Shown: positions 41,860-53,345, counted from the first letter of the stretch. The stretch: DNA of 64,000 nt from Heterohyrax brucei (GCA_028571685.1 CM053156.1:89159049-89223048), one strand, 5' to 3'. Notes: generated by a model from the letters alone, not told the origin. A program made the numbers and translations.

Positions 41860-42960
41860 TCTCTCCCAATCTTTATTGACTCACATGATGCCCCAAAAGC
41901 AACAAACTCTGGAGAAAACTGTAACCAAGAAATCACCCATGACTTCAGAAGGCCCCTGAAAGAAACAACCAAAGGACTTCCCAGATGAAGAAATCTTTCT
42001 GAAACTATTGGAAGATGAATACAAAGGACTATATAGAGAGCCCTCCCAGACCTTATACAAAATGCAGCAGAACTAAATGAAAAATTAAGCAAACTGTTCA
42101 ATCTGATGGAATACCTGTACTCTGAAATCCAACAGATCAAGAACAAAAGCAAAGAGATAGAAGCTTTGATTCAAGGCCAAGAGAACAGAATGGAACAAGT
42201 GGAAAATAGATTTTCTGGACTTGGAAGACAGAGCTACTGACTCCAGTATCTACAAGGAGAAATCAGAAAAAAGAAACAAGAAAAATGAAGAAGAATTAAG
42301 AAGCATGTGGGACTCTATTAAGAGGAACAATCTATGATTAATTGGAGTTCCTGAACAAGGCAAGACACCTGAGAACATGGAGAGTATTGTTGCTGAACTG
42401 CTGACAGAAAACTTCCCACAAATTATGAAAGAAGAGAATCTAGATATCCTAGATGCACTCAATATAGATCTCAAAAGAAAGACTCCAAGACATGCTACAA
42501 TCAAGCTTAGCAAAATGAAACATAAGCAGAAACTCTTAAAGGCAGCAAGACCAAAGCAAAGCTGACATTCAGAGGGAAACCCTGTAGGCTTTCATCGGAT
42601 TTCTCAGCAGAAACAATGCTGGCACAGAGACAGTGGCATGACACATTCAAAGCCTTGAAGGAGAAGAACTTTCAACCAAGAATTATATATCTTGCAAAAC
42701 TATCTTTCAAATATGAAAATGAAATGAAGACATTTTCAGATAAACAGAAACTCAGAGACTGTAAAAACCAAACCAAAGCTATAAGAAATACTGAAAGAAG
42801 CTCTTGGCTTTGGCTTAAAAGAACAAAACCACTGACTTTATATTTTAGAAGCAAATTCAGCACACCTCACCCAGAAACCTACTCAGTTAGGGAAGGCTCC
42901 CAACTCAATCAAACCTATAATAGTGAAAGAAATGATCCAGTGATCATATCATGAAAACTA
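41860..42960 (+). pseudogene. L1 ORF1 remnant
   Basis: ORF1p is the RNA-binding chaperone of L1. Pieces in different frames encode a Glu/Lys-rich coiled-coil-like part (about 41990-42250), then the central motif. There, LIGVPEQGKTPENMESIVAE is preceded by a TGA stop at 42335-42337 in place of an Arg codon, which fits CGA to TGA decay. RRM-like and C-terminal parts follow: NFPQIMKEENLDILDA, RKTPRHATIKLSKM, and after a frameshift RQWHDTFKALKEKNFQPRI with LAKLSF. At least two stops/frameshifts separate the pieces. Confidence 0.85.
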
Positions 42961-43269
42961 TGATGTCATCGTATTCAAAAGAGGGATGTACTACAGTCGT
43001 TATAGTGCTTCCAGATGGAGAGGAAGTTAATAAGACTGATAGTAATTAAAATCAGGTTTATACATAGTTTATTAAGAGGGATAACAGGGGCAGCCATAAA
43101 GCACAATAAAGATGCAGCATATCCAATCAAGAAACATAATACAGGAGTCTCAACAACTACAAAACCAACCCTGAAAAAAGTGAAAAATCAACTCACAAAG
43201 AGGAAAGTCCCAGAACAGATTAATAAGAACAACACACAAAACATCAACACAAAAATAAACATATCACAG

Positions 43270-46200
43270 TGACTAAAGACATACCTATCAATAATTACAC
43301 TGAGTGTGAATGGATTGAATGCTCCAGTAAAGAGACATTGAGTGACATCTTGGATCAAAAGACATAATCCACCCATATGTTGCCTACAAGTAACTCACCT
43401 TAGACTTAAGATAGGAAAAAAAAAGAAAATTAAAGGATGGAAGAATATATATCAAGCTAATAATATGCAAAGAAGAGCATGTGTGGCAATTCTAACCTCA
43501 GATAAAATTGATTTTAATGTAAAATCCACCATTGTGGACAAGGATGGATACTATTGCTGAAAGGTTCAGTACACAAGCAGGACTTAACAACATTAAATAT
43601 TTATGCACCTAGCATTAGAACACCTAAAGACATTGAAGAAACACTGACTGCACTCAAAAATGAGATGGATCTATCAACAGTAATAGTGGGAGACTTCAAC
43701 ACTCCACTCTCAACATTGGACAGATCATCTACAAAAAAGCTCAGTAAAGATACAGAAGACCTTATTACCACAATTAACCAACTAGACCTCATGGACATAT
43801 GCAGAACTTTATATCCATCAGCAGAAAACTACGCCTTCTTCTCCAGGGCACATGGAACATTCTTCAGAATAGACCGTGTGTCAGGACATAAAGCAATTCT
43901 CAAAAAAATCCATATCATTGAATTAATGTAAAGCATCTTCACAGACCATAAAGCCATAAAAGTCAAAATCAATAGCCAAGAAAACATAGATAGAAAATGG
44001 AACTCATGGAAACTGAACAACATCTTGATCAAAAAGCCATGGGTTATAGAACAAATCAAGGATGAAATAAAGACATTGATGGATTCCAATGAGGATGAAA
44101 CACTTCCTACCAGAATCTATGGAATGCAGCCAAAGAAGTACTCAGAGGTCAACTTATCTCCATAAATGCACACATCTGGAAGGAAGAAGGAAACCAAACC
44201 AAAAAACTAAACCTAACGCTTGAACAAGTAGAGAGAAAGCAACAGAGGAACCCCTCAGGCAGCAGATGAAAACAGATCATAAAGATTACAGCAGAAATAA
44301 ATGAATTAGAGAATAGAAGAACAATTGAAAAGACCAAAAGCTGTTTTTTTGAAAAGATCAACAAAATTGACAAACCATTAGCTAAACTTACTACAGAAAA
44401 GCAGGAATGGAAACAACCCAAACAAGAAATGAGAGGGGAGTTGTCATAACAGACCCAACAGAAATAAAAAATATAACAGAATACTATGAAAGTCTGTACT
44501 CTAACAAATTTGAAAACCTAGAAGAAATGGGCAAATTTCTTGATTAATATCACCTACCAAGATTATCACAAGGTGAAGCAGAACAAAGTAATAAACCCAT
44601 CGCAAAGGAAGAGATTGAAAAAGTCATTCAAAAACTACCAAACTAAAAAAGCCGGGGCCCAGATGGTTTAGCCACGGAATTCTACCAAGTTTTTAGAGAA
44701 GAGTTATCTCTAATACTACTGAGAATATTTCATGGTATAGAAAGGGATGGAATACTCCCAAATTCATTCTATGAAGCCAGCATAACCCTAGTACCAAAGC
44801 CAGTGAAAGACCCAACCAAAAGGAAGAACTACAGACCGATATCACTCGTGAATCTAGATGCAAAAATCTTCAACAAAATTCTTGCCAACAGAATACAACA
44901 TACCAAAAAAATAATCCATCATGACCGAGTTGGATTCATACCAGGGATGCAAGGCTGGTTCAACATCAGAAAAACAATGAATGTGATCAACCACATAAGT
45001 AACACAAAAGAAAAGAACCAACTGATTTTGTGTATCGATGCAGAAAAGCATTTGATAAAGTCCAACACCCATTCATGCTAAAAACTCTCAGCAAAATAGG
45101 AACAGATGGCAAATTCCTCAATGCAATAAAGGCACTTTATAAAAAGCCAATTACCTATATCATCCTGAATGGAGAGAGACTGAAACAATTTCCCTTGAGA
45201 ACAGGAACTAGACAAGGATGCCCACTCTCACCTCTCCTATTCAACATTGTACTAGAAGTTCTAGTCAGAGCAACTAGACAAGACCAAGAAATAAAGAAGT
45301 AAAAATCTCCCTAGTTGCAAATGCTATGATTGCATATGCAGAGAATTCTAAAGAATTCATAAGTAAACTACTCAAACTGATAGAAGAATTCAGCGAAGTT
45401 TCAGGATACAAGATAAATGTAAGTAAATCAGTAGGATTCCTTTATACCAACAATGAGATTGTTAATGAAGAAATCATCAAATCAATACTAGTTACAATAG
45501 CCCTTAAGAAGATAAAGTACCTAGGAATAAATCTAATGAGAGAAATAACAGACCTTTATGTAAGAGAGATTTACGTAAACGGAGAGACCTACCCTACTCA
45601 TGGATAGGAAGACTTAACATTGGGAAAATGTCGATTTTGCCCAAAGCAATCTACTTATATAATGCAATCCCAATACAAATCACCGACTTTGTTTGTAAAG
45701 GGAAGAAGCTCCAGATAAGTAAAGCACTACTGAAGAAGAATGCACTGGGAGGTGTCTCATTACCAGACTTTAGAACCTATTACACTGCCACAGTAGTCAC
45801 AAACAGCCTGGTACTGGTATAAAAAGAGACAGATGGATCAATGGAACAGAACTGAGACACTAGATATGACATCATCTTCCTATAAACAACTGATATTCCA
45901 CGAAGGCCCTAAGACGTTAAACTGAGGTAAAAACAATCTCTTCAACAAATGGTGCTGACAAAATTGGGTATCCATCTGCAATAAACTGAAACAAGACCCA
46001 TATCTTACACCTTACACAAAAACTAACTCATACTAGATAAAAGACTTAAATATCAAATCTAAAATAAAGCTCATCCAAGAAACAGTAGGAACAATGGAAG
46101 CTGTAATAAACAACGTAGACAGACTTCAAAATCTGTCAAATGACAAACAACAGAAGAGAAAATAAATAAATGGGAACTACTAACAATCAAACACTTTTGC

Positions 46201-46953
46201 TCATCCAAAGACTTTATTAATAGAATTAAAAGGCCACCTACAGAATGGGAAAAATATTTGGCAACTATATGTCAGACTAACACCTGATCTCCATAATCTA
46301 CAAGGTACTACAAAATAGCAATAACCAAAACAAATCATCTAAATAAGCGATGGGCAAAGGATATTGACAGACACTTCTCTAATGAGGTGATCCAGGCAGT
46401 CAAAAAACAAATGCAGACATGCTCACGATCATTACCTATTAAAGAAATTCAAATCAAAATGACAATGAGATACCATCTCACCCCAAAAAGGTTGGCAATG
46501 ATCCCCAAAACACAAAACAACAAATGTTGGAGAGGCTGTGGAGAAATTGGAACTCTCCTACACTGTTGGTGGGATTGCAAAATGGTGCTACCTCTTTGGA
46601 AAGCTATCTGGCGCTTCCTTAAAAAGCTGAATTCAGATACACCATTTGACCCAGTAATTCCACTGCTTGGAATATATCCTGCAGAATCAAGGCCATTCAC
46701 ATCAACTGATACATGCACACGACTGTTTATTGCAGTACAGTCCACAAGAGCAAAAAGATGGAATCAACCCAGATGCCCAACAGAGGAACGGATAGGTAAA
46801 CTATGGTACATATACTCAATGGAGCACTGTGCAATGATAAAGAATAATGATGATTCCAGGAAACATCTTATAACCTGGTTTCAACTGGAAGACATTATGT
46901 TGAGTGAAAGCAGTCAGAGACAACAGAACAAATATTGTATGAGACCCCTATGA
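43270..46953 (+). pseudogene. L1 ORF2 remnant (EN-RT-Cys)
   Basis: ORF2p nicks target DNA and reverse-transcribes L1 RNA. Endonuclease: ITLSVNGLNAPVKRH at about 43.29 kb, then CCLQVTHL at about 43.38 kb, where the catalytic Glu of the QETHL motif is Val. VGDFNTPLSTLDRS is intact and FTDHKAIKV is present. [36 protein letters not shown], then a one-base loss near 45043 that shifts AEKAFDKV out of frame, [14 protein letters not shown] intact, and the palm YADD-type motif at 45314-45325 reads VANA, losing both Asp. C-terminal Cys motif CWRGCGEIGTLLHCWWDC is intact in a 188-codon open frame (46387-46953). Several stops in between. Confidence 0.92.
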
Positions 46954-47930
46954 TAAAACCTTAAAACCTGACTCATGCATAGAAGAAAAAACTCTTTGAC
47001 AGCTGCAAGGGTGAGGAGGGAGGGAGGGTGATGGAGGAGGGTCTAGATTAGATAGTTTATAGAACTTTGGGTGAAATCTGTGACAGCTCACATTAGAAAG
47101 ACGATCAATATTAACTGGACTTCAACATAACATGATTACTCTTCCTACCTTAACCTGATATTGAAAGGACAGAGTAGCTGGGGTGGAGAGCTGGTGACCA
47201 TGTTCTCATGGAAATCAAGGCCAAATCAGCACAACTAGTGTTTTGCTAAGAGAGTCTTCTGCACCCTGCATTGGTGAGTGGCATCTGGGGTCTTAAAAGC
47301 TGCCAAGCTTCCATCTGAGGGTACAGCAAATGGTCCTAACTCAGATGGAATGGATGATCACGACAAACCAAAATGACATGGGGGAAAGAGAACCAAGAAA
47401 ACAGACAGACCCACATGAGTGGGTGACTACATCATACTTGTGACCAGAAGAACAGGATTGTGCCCAGCCACCACCAGTGATAGCCTTGATGGAACGCACA
47501 GAATTAAATCTCACTGGCAACACAAGAATAAAAAGGGGTACACTTGGAGATCTCCCTAAAAGATCACAACTGATGTTCCAGGGGCCTTGGGGTTTCCCTG
47601 AGAGCATGGTCCCTGGCCCTGTTGCTGCCCCTGTCTATAAATCATAATGGAGGTCAACTCTTTGGACAGGAGTGGATTGGACTTGGCAAGACAGAGTGAC
47701 CACATCATGTGTGCATTTTATGGTTCTATGCATCCATAGGATGTCAGCCTGCTGACCTCCTACTGGAGGAGGGGGAGTGAGTGGAGAGGAGGGGGTAGGA
47801 GATTGTTGGGAGGATAAAACACGCATGGAGTGGAGAGGAAGAGTGTGCTGTCACGGGGCAGGGAGAGCAACGGGAGCTGCATATAGGTGGGCATGCAAAT
47901 TTATATGGGAATGTACATTTTCACTCAATC
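46954..47930 (+). other. L1 3' UTR
   Basis: Non-coding end of the L1. It has two G-rich purine tracts, 47009-47042 (GGGTGAGGAGGGAGGGAGGG core) and 47759-47800, the class of polypurine motif typical of L1 3' UTRs. It ends TGTGCTGTCACGGGGCAGGG ... TGCAAATTTATATGGG ... TTTTCACTCAATCGC before the A tail at about 47933-47943. Confidence 0.85.
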
Positions 47931-47945
47931 GCAAAAAAAAAAAGG

Positions 47946-47959
47946 AAAGAAAATAATAG
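47946..47959 (+). repeat. 3' target-site duplication of L1
   Basis: AAAGAAAATAATAG, perfect match to 41056-41069. Confidence 0.93.
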
Positions 47960-47974
47960 CACATTTGGGAGGCA

Positions 47975-48152
47975 CAAACAATTCAGTGCTCTGCTGCTAG
48001 TAGAAAAGTTGGAGATTCAAGGCCACCTAAAGGGGCCTGGGAAGAGAGGCCTGCTGTTCTCCCCCCGAAAGACCAGCCACTGAAAACCCTCGTGGAAGAC
48101 AGTCCTACTTGGACACACACAGGGCCTCCATAAATCGGAATCATCTTGGTAG
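47975..48152 (+). mobile_element. AfroSINE long variant, diverged
   Basis: AACAATTCAGTGCTCTGCTG, GAGATTCAAGGCCACC, AAAGACCAGCCACTGAAAAC CC, tail CCATAAATCGGAATCATC. Confidence 0.72.
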
Positions 48153-48294
48153 AAATTGTTTTGGTTTGGGCTTTACTATATATAAAGAACCACTTTACTT
48201 GTCCCAAGAAAGTAACATGCAAATAAAGACCGTGAAAACACTGGGATGTCCCCGGGTGTCCAGCTTTATCCTAACAGTTATTGCTGAGCCTGAA

Positions 48295-48436
48295 GGTCTT
48301 CTCTGGAGTCACTTCTGACTCATGGTGACCCCACAGAGGAGAGAGAAGCGACCTGTGAGGTTTCTAAGGAGCAGCTGGTGGATTCCAACTGCCAACCTTT
48401 GGGTGAGCAGCAGGGCTCTTTACCGCGGCTCTGCCC
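48295..48436 (-). mobile_element. AfroSINE short form, antisense
   Basis: GGAGTCACTTCTGACTCATG, GTTTCTAAGGAGCAGCTGG, ATTCCAACTGCCAACC, TGAGCAGCAGGGCTC. The head merges into the CpG-rich inverted repeat at 48421. Confidence 0.78.
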
Positions 48437-48453
48437 GCGCGCGGTAGCGCGCA
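48421..48453. repeat. CpG-dense inverted repeat
   Basis: TACCGCG at 48421-48427 pairs with CGCGGTA at 48440-48446, with a 12-base loop. It is followed by GCGCGC, making an alternating CG run with hairpin and Z-DNA potential. It sits at the edge of a SINE head, where methylated CpGs would normally have decayed. Confidence 0.6.
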
Positions 48454-48999
48454 CAGGGCTCTCAAAGCAGTGCTGTCGGTGAAGCCATTTAGATCCATCC
48501 ATTTCGTTCAAAGGCAAGACTTTCTCCCTAACTCTTCAGAGGGCAGCTCTCCCTTAGGCAAACCAGTGTTTTCTCGTTTCATCACCGTAGGTGAATATAC
48601 CACCCTGTACTTCGTGAAACCCCAGCACTGTGACAGCTCTCTGGCAACCATTAATAACAGACATGCAAGCATGTAGCAAAAGAAAATAATGCAGAACCAC
48701 TGGAAGGAATCACTCACCCTCCACCAGCAATGGGGCTTTGGTATTTTCTGTTCGCTTCGGGTAGAATGTTCTCCTTTCCCTCCTGACCAGAGACACCTGC
48801 CCAAATCCTGAAACTCCACTCCAGAAGGGAAGGCTTCCCTGAATTCTCTAACCAGGAAGACGTCTATCACGATGCAATCCCACAGTGCCAGGAACTTCTT
48901 ACTCTTGTGCGTGGCACGGTGGAGGTGACCGTGGTGGGTGCTCCAACCCCTGCCCCTGCTCCCCTGCACAGCTTTGAGCCCCACAGCAGGTGAGACCAG
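48454..48999. other. Non-repetitive stretch
   Basis: No recognised repeat. A 158-codon minus-strand open frame (48508-48984) has a hydrophobic patch (FQWFCIIFFCYMLACLLLMV) but no known domain; treated as chance. Confidence 0.45.
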
Positions 49000-49210
49000 G
49001 CCTTGGTAGTGGTGGGAGCTGCAGGCAAGGCGGCTCTGCCAGCAGCTTCGTCACCAGATGAAGCGCTGCCTGTCCTGTGCCGTCCTCAAGGTCACTGCTG
49101 TGTAGGAGACGACTGCTGCAGCCACCGTGTCATCTTGTCTTGTGGGGGGCCTCCCTATTTTTTGCAGACCTCTCTGTTTTACCAAACATGATGTTCTTTT
49201 CCATCGATGA
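49000..49210 (-). mobile_element. RTE-type LINE 3' end, antisense, diverged
   Basis: GACGACTGCTGCAGCCACCG, GTGTCATCTTGTCTTGTG, CTCTGTTTTACCAAACATG, ATGTTCTTTTCCATCGATG match, in order, the antisense RTE end seen at 8039-8215 (GTTGCAGCCAGTGTCC, CTACTTTACCAAGCGCG). Confidence 0.75.
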
Positions 49211-49514
49211 GCTTGGTATAGACACACCAAGTAGGCAGGTCCACGAGTCAAGTGAAATCTATTTGGCTCCAAAGCTAACGTGTGCACACTTCGGTGCTGA
49301 AGGGAAAGCTCCCACTGGTGGTGTTTCAGAGGACTGAGGGAAACAAACATGTTCCAAGGGACCCAATGCCACCCACTCTTTCACTGCTAATTTCAGCGAC
49401 ACTCAACACTGTGTGATCCCCTAAGCCACCCAGACAGACTTCTGGGTAGAAACCCAGACTCTCCCAGTAGCTACTGAGTGCCTCCAACACCCCTCTGTTG
49501 ACCACTGCTTTTCT
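49211..49514. other. Non-repetitive stretch
   Basis: No recognised element. Confidence 0.45.
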
Positions 49515-49672
49515 TCACCCTTTGCCATCAGTTGACCCTGACTCACAGCAACCCTACAGGACAGAGCAGACCTGCTCCGTGGGGTCTTCAAGGCTGTCAC
49601 CTTTATGCAAGTGAACTGCCACACCTTCCAGTTCGCAGTCAAGAGCTTCGCCATTCAGCGCCAGGGCTCCGA
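49515..49672 (-). mobile_element. AfroSINE, antisense
   Basis: TTGCCATCAGTTGACCCTGA, CACAGCAACCCTACAGGAC, GTCTTCAAGGCTGTCACC (long-form module), AGCGCCAGGGCTCC. Confidence 0.85.
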
Positions 49673-50325
49673 CTGCTTTTCCTCAGTCCTGCACAATGAC
49701 TCCTCTGAATTCCCAGCAGACAGTCGCTGCTACCCACGCAAGGACAACCACAAGCAGGGCTGGAAGAAAGGGACATAAGTACACTTCTGCCCATGCATCA
49801 GGGTCCAAACAAGAGGAAGATAAACCCGCTGTAATCCACCCAGGGGTGTGTAATAAAGCAGAGAGCATCCAGGTTAAATCTTCAGGGCATGATTAATAAA
49901 ATCAGATTCTCTCTCCTGATCCTCATTTTCTCTTAAAGAGTGTGGGATAGAGGTATGATAGCCCCCCGGATGATCAAATTCTCAGATCCTGAGCTCTTCC
50001 CTCCCATCAGTTCATTTTGCTACTGAGAGTGGTGGGAGGGAAAGGGGACTCAAGAAAACAAAGAAACCCACGGCAGCCAGCCAAAACTCAGAAAATTTTT
50101 AAAGGAAATACGTACTTTAAACATACAGGTGTGTGTGTTGTTTCAGTATGTGCCGTTTTCCTTTATCTATGAAGCCATTGCTTCAGGGGGGTAATGTGTA
50201 GAAAGAAAAACAAAAAAATAATGCCATCATTTACGTTTTCCTTTTTTCCTTGTAGATATAAAATTCTTCTCTTGATCAATAGGTTAAAAAAAAAAAGGAC
50301 TGTGTTCCCAGGAGGCCTGAATTCT
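49673..50325. other. Non-repetitive stretch
   Basis: Includes A-rich simple runs at about 50200-50220 and 50285-50296. No gene recognised. Confidence 0.45.
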
Positions 50326-50460
50326 ACTTATTTCTCTCAATAGCTGTCTGGCTCTAGGAAAGTGACTTAACTGTTCGGGATGTTTGTTAAACACGTACAG
50401 AATGACTTACTGTTTTTCACAGGATCCAAAATAAACAAGTTACTACTTAGAGTCCAAAGA
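50326..50460 (+). mobile_element. MIR SINE
   Basis: TAGCTGTCTGGCTCTAGG, AAAGTGACTTAACTGTTC, TTTCACAGGATCCAAAATAA, TACTTAGAGTCC follow the MIR order (agctgtgtgaccttggg, aagtcacttaacctc, gtgaggattaaatga, cacttagaac). The 118-codon open frame that overlaps it is therefore partly repeat-derived. Confidence 0.6.
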
Positions 50461-51966
50461 AAATATGTTTACCAAGTGCCACAGAAAATTGGGGACATTC
50501 TCGGATTAATGGCTTTAGTCATTAAAAACGTTAGCAAGGACATCAGCTCTGCTCTTGAGCACCAAAAGATTTCTATCTTGCAGACATCACTCAACAGCCC
50601 AGGTCAGATTTCTAGCATTTCCTCACACCTCCTCTCTGCAGAGGTTGGAAGGCACCTGTGCTTTGTGGCTTCAGAGCTGATCTTACTGATTTTAAAAACT
50701 GGCTCCATTTTAATTCCCGACACCTTTGATGTATAATGTAAAGATCTCTTTGGGAAATGCGGCTGCCTCATCTGCTGTTCAGTCTTAGAGAACGTCTTCC
50801 GTTGTCAGTGACGACTGTCCACGCCAGCCTCACTGTGCTTCACCTGGGGATCCGGTGCCGGGCAGTAACGGCTCTGAGACAGAAGGCTTGTCCTCCAGGC
50901 CTCGTTAGAGCGGCTGTGCAGCTCACACACGCCTGAGAGGGCCCGCGAAGCATGCAGGCCCTCTCCAATTTTCCAAATGAAAATGGCTGTCTTATTCCTC
51001 CGTGATCCTGAGTTTTCATTTATTCATGATGGAGCATCGGGGGAGGGAGGCCCTCACCCAAACAACAGCTTGTTTTCAAGCGCTGCAAGCAATCCAGTGC
51101 CTACCTCTGGACATCCCCTGGCAGTGGCAGCAAGCTGAAATGAAAGCCAGAGGAAGACCAAGCCAAGATCTTGCTGGAATATTTATATTGCTGGCGATAA
51201 TCTCAAGACTCTTTCAAACTGTAGGACGTGACCCACCTCGGCCCCTGCTTCAGACAAGGAATGCAAGGAAGGTAGCTTCAGGGACAGCCCACATGGTAAG
51301 GACTGCCAAGAACTTTTATTTCCCTTCTGCTTAAGGCAGTCTCCCCTCTTCCCTCTCTCCCTGCTGAGGCCTCAGCATTGAAAATTCTGTTTAGCGTTCA
51401 AGTACAGGAGAGCACAGCCAACCCTGCAGTATGGCACTGACTTCCCTGCCTTCTTTGTAATTTTACAAGACACAGAATGGTGCAGGGTCCCTGTTACTGG
51501 AATTTCCCTTTACAAGAGGAGCAGAAAAGCAAGAGAAAAACTCACTCAAGCCCATCTTTATCTTAAAAAAAAAACATTAAAAGAGAAGCATTTAGTCTGC
51601 TCCCTGTCTGCTTATTAATCGGTCTTCTCTTGTCCCCCTGGAATACCAACCCACCATTGATTATTTTTAGAGCAACATTGTGAAAGCTTCCCATGTATTT
51701 CCAGAAATCATGCCCCCGAAAGGAAGATGGAAGGATGAGCAGGTGGTCACCAGAGATGGTCGATTGTGTTCTCTGCCTTGTGGAGGCTGCTCCCAACCGA
51801 GAAGCAGGAATCACAGAGAGGGCAGGCAAGTGTTCCTTGCTTGAGTTTGCATCGGGTCACCTGGCGTCCCCACTAGGTATCATGGCACCTTACATTCACC
51901 CAGAAACTGTCACCTGCCCATACTCTGACTTTCATGCCCAGTCCTGTCTCGACTCCCTGTTCATGA
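50461..51966. other. About 1.5 kb non-repetitive stretch
   Basis: Varied sequence with no recognised repeat or gene. A-run at about 51566-51576. Confidence 0.45.
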
Positions 51967-52110
51967 GCTTGGCAGTCATTCTGCAAGCATGTATTGAGTG
52001 CCTCCTGCATACCAGGCGCTGAACACAGGAGGACACAGGACACTGGGCCTTGCTCTCCAGGAGCTCAGAGATGAACACGGAAGGCAGAAAAAGGACACAA
52101 CAAAGAGGAC
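51967..52110 (-). mobile_element. L2 LINE 3' end, antisense
   Basis: AAGCATGTATTGAGTGCCTC, CTGCATACCAGGCGCTGAAC, TTGCTCTCCAGGAGCTCAG match the antisense L2 3' end (tattgagtgcctactatgtg, ccctcatggagcttaca). Confidence 0.7.
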
Positions 52111-52290
52111 CCTGACAGCAGTAACCTGTGCTGAGCCTCTCACCCGCACTAGCCTTAGCTCAAAGTCCTTTGCCTGTATCAACTAGCCCAAGATTCACAA
52201 GACAAACTACCAGGTAGAACTGTGTCTGCCCGATATACAGAAGAGGACACTAAGGGACGCACAGGTTGAGAAGCTTCCTGTGTTTACCCA
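52111..52290 (-). mobile_element. MIR SINE, antisense
   Basis: AAAGTCCTTTGCCTGTATC, AACTAGCCCAAGATTCACAA, ACAGAAGAGGACACTAAGGG, ACGCACAGGTTGAGAAGC follow the antisense MIR order. It is directly beside the L2 relic. Confidence 0.6.
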
Positions 52291-52865
52291 AAAGACCAAG
52301 TGGTACACCCTGATTCTGAAATGGGGTCTGCCTAACTTTGTAGCCACCTGGGTTGTGCTTTCCAGGCCATTACTCTGCATCAGGAAAGGCAAGGAGCAGG
52401 AACAAACTCCTCCAGTGCACCGTGTCTGTCTCTACTGGCCACGTTATCATCATTGCCTAAAAGTCGTGGACAGCCTGACAAGATTCTGGCTGGTGGCTGC
52501 CTTGATGCCAAAGTGCGCACTCTGAAATACGAAGAAAAGAAGATCCTGGTGGAGCCTGCACAGCACTGCGTGACTAAAGGATGGAGAAGCAGACACATGC
52601 AGTCGTACTTCACTGTGATTTAGAGTTGCATCTTGATAAATTGGCTGTTCACAGTGTCTTATGGACAAAGCATATCTCTTTGTGTCCTGAGACCAAGGAC
52701 TCTCACTCAAGGAGTAACCCAGAAGACACTGGCAATGTCTGAGGACATTTTAGTTGTCACATATAGGGAGTGTGAGTGCTATTGGGACATCTAATGGGGA
52801 GGGCACAGGAGCTCCGCTGAGTGTCTGAAATGGTCCCAAACAGCCTCCAGCACAAAGAACCAGTT
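52291..52865. other. Non-repetitive stretch
   Basis: No recognised element. Confidence 0.45.
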
Positions 52866-53055
52866 TTGCTGTTAGCAGCCGTCAAGTCGGCCTCTGTTCA
52901 TGGCACCATCATGCACAACAGAACTACACATTGTCTCACCCTGCACGGACTGTGTGATGGCCAGGACACTGGAGTCCACTGTGGAGGCCACCAGGTGTGT
53001 TGAACGACTTCCTATCAATCCGTGAGTTGGAATCAACTTCACGGAAGCAGGTCCT
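52866..53055 (-). mobile_element. RTE/SINE-type 3' end, antisense, diverged
   Basis: TGTTAGCAGCCGTCAAGTCG, GGCACCATCATGCACAACAG, AACTACACATTGTCTCACCC resemble the antisense RTE end (GTGCACAACAGAATGAAAC in the 8.0-kb copy). The right side is unclear. Confidence 0.5.
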
Positions 53056-53074
53056 ACCAGTGTAAACCAGCAGA

Positions 53075-53345
53075 CCAAACCAACTGCCAAAGCACTGATT
53101 CTGTCTCACAGCGACCAGCCCGCGTCAGAGTAGCACTGTGCTCCACAGGCTTGCAACGGCTGACGTTCACTCCCCGACCTGTCCCAGCCATTCTTTCCCT
53201 TGGCGCTCGCTCCGCAAGTGTCTATGGATTTCCTCCTGTGTACCAAGCTCTGGGCAAGGCACTGAAGACACCGAGACACAGATCAGCAACGCTTTCCTCT
53301 GAGGTGCCTCGGGTCAACTTGAGCAGTTAGCCCTTCGGTTAGCAC
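53075..53345 (-). mobile_element. AfroSINE long variant containing an L2 segment
   Basis: Left part: CAAACCAACTGCCAAAGCAC, TCTCACAGCGACCAGCC, CTTGCAACGGCTGACGTTC. Right part: GAGGTGCCTCGGGTCAACTT, AGCCCTTCGGTTAGCACC. Between them (about 53185-53290) lies L2-like antisense sequence: GCAAGTGTCTATGGATTTCC, TCCTGTGTACCAAGCTCTGG. An old L2 piece inside a younger SINE is unexpected. Confidence 0.6.

Larger units (their letters stand above)
41070..47945 (+). mobile_element. Full-length L1 retrotransposon, inactive
   Basis: About 6.9 kb from GAGTCAAGGTGGTGGACTAA (typical L1 5' start) to an A-rich tail, flanked by perfect 14-bp direct repeats. The order is 5' UTR (to about 41.85 kb), ORF1 remnant, ORF2 remnant (endonuclease, reverse transcriptase, Cys-rich end), then 3' UTR. 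The perfect duplication and full length mean an L1-driven insertion that was not 5'-truncated. However, both frames carry stops and frameshifts, and key catalytic residues of endonuclease and RT are changed, so it is dead. It is the largest element of the window. No other repeat has inserted into it, which suggests it is younger than the broken L1 at 57-60 kb. Confidence 0.95.

Noticed and set aside
41733-42152. 139-codon minus-strand frame
   Set aside because: Antisense of the L1 ORF1 region.
46387-46953. 188-codon frame as an independent cellular gene
   Set aside because: It is the C-terminal Cys-rich end of L1 ORF2.
48508-48984. 158-codon minus-strand frame with a hydrophobic stretch
   Set aside because: No signal peptide at the start, no known domain, single hydrophobic patch could be chance; no splice signals assessed as convincing.
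50380-50736. 118-codon frame with an acceptor-like TTTTTCACAG and a donor-like CAGGTCAG, i.e. a possible exon
   Set aside because: The acceptor region lies within a MIR SINE, the donor is weak, and the peptide matches nothing I recognise.
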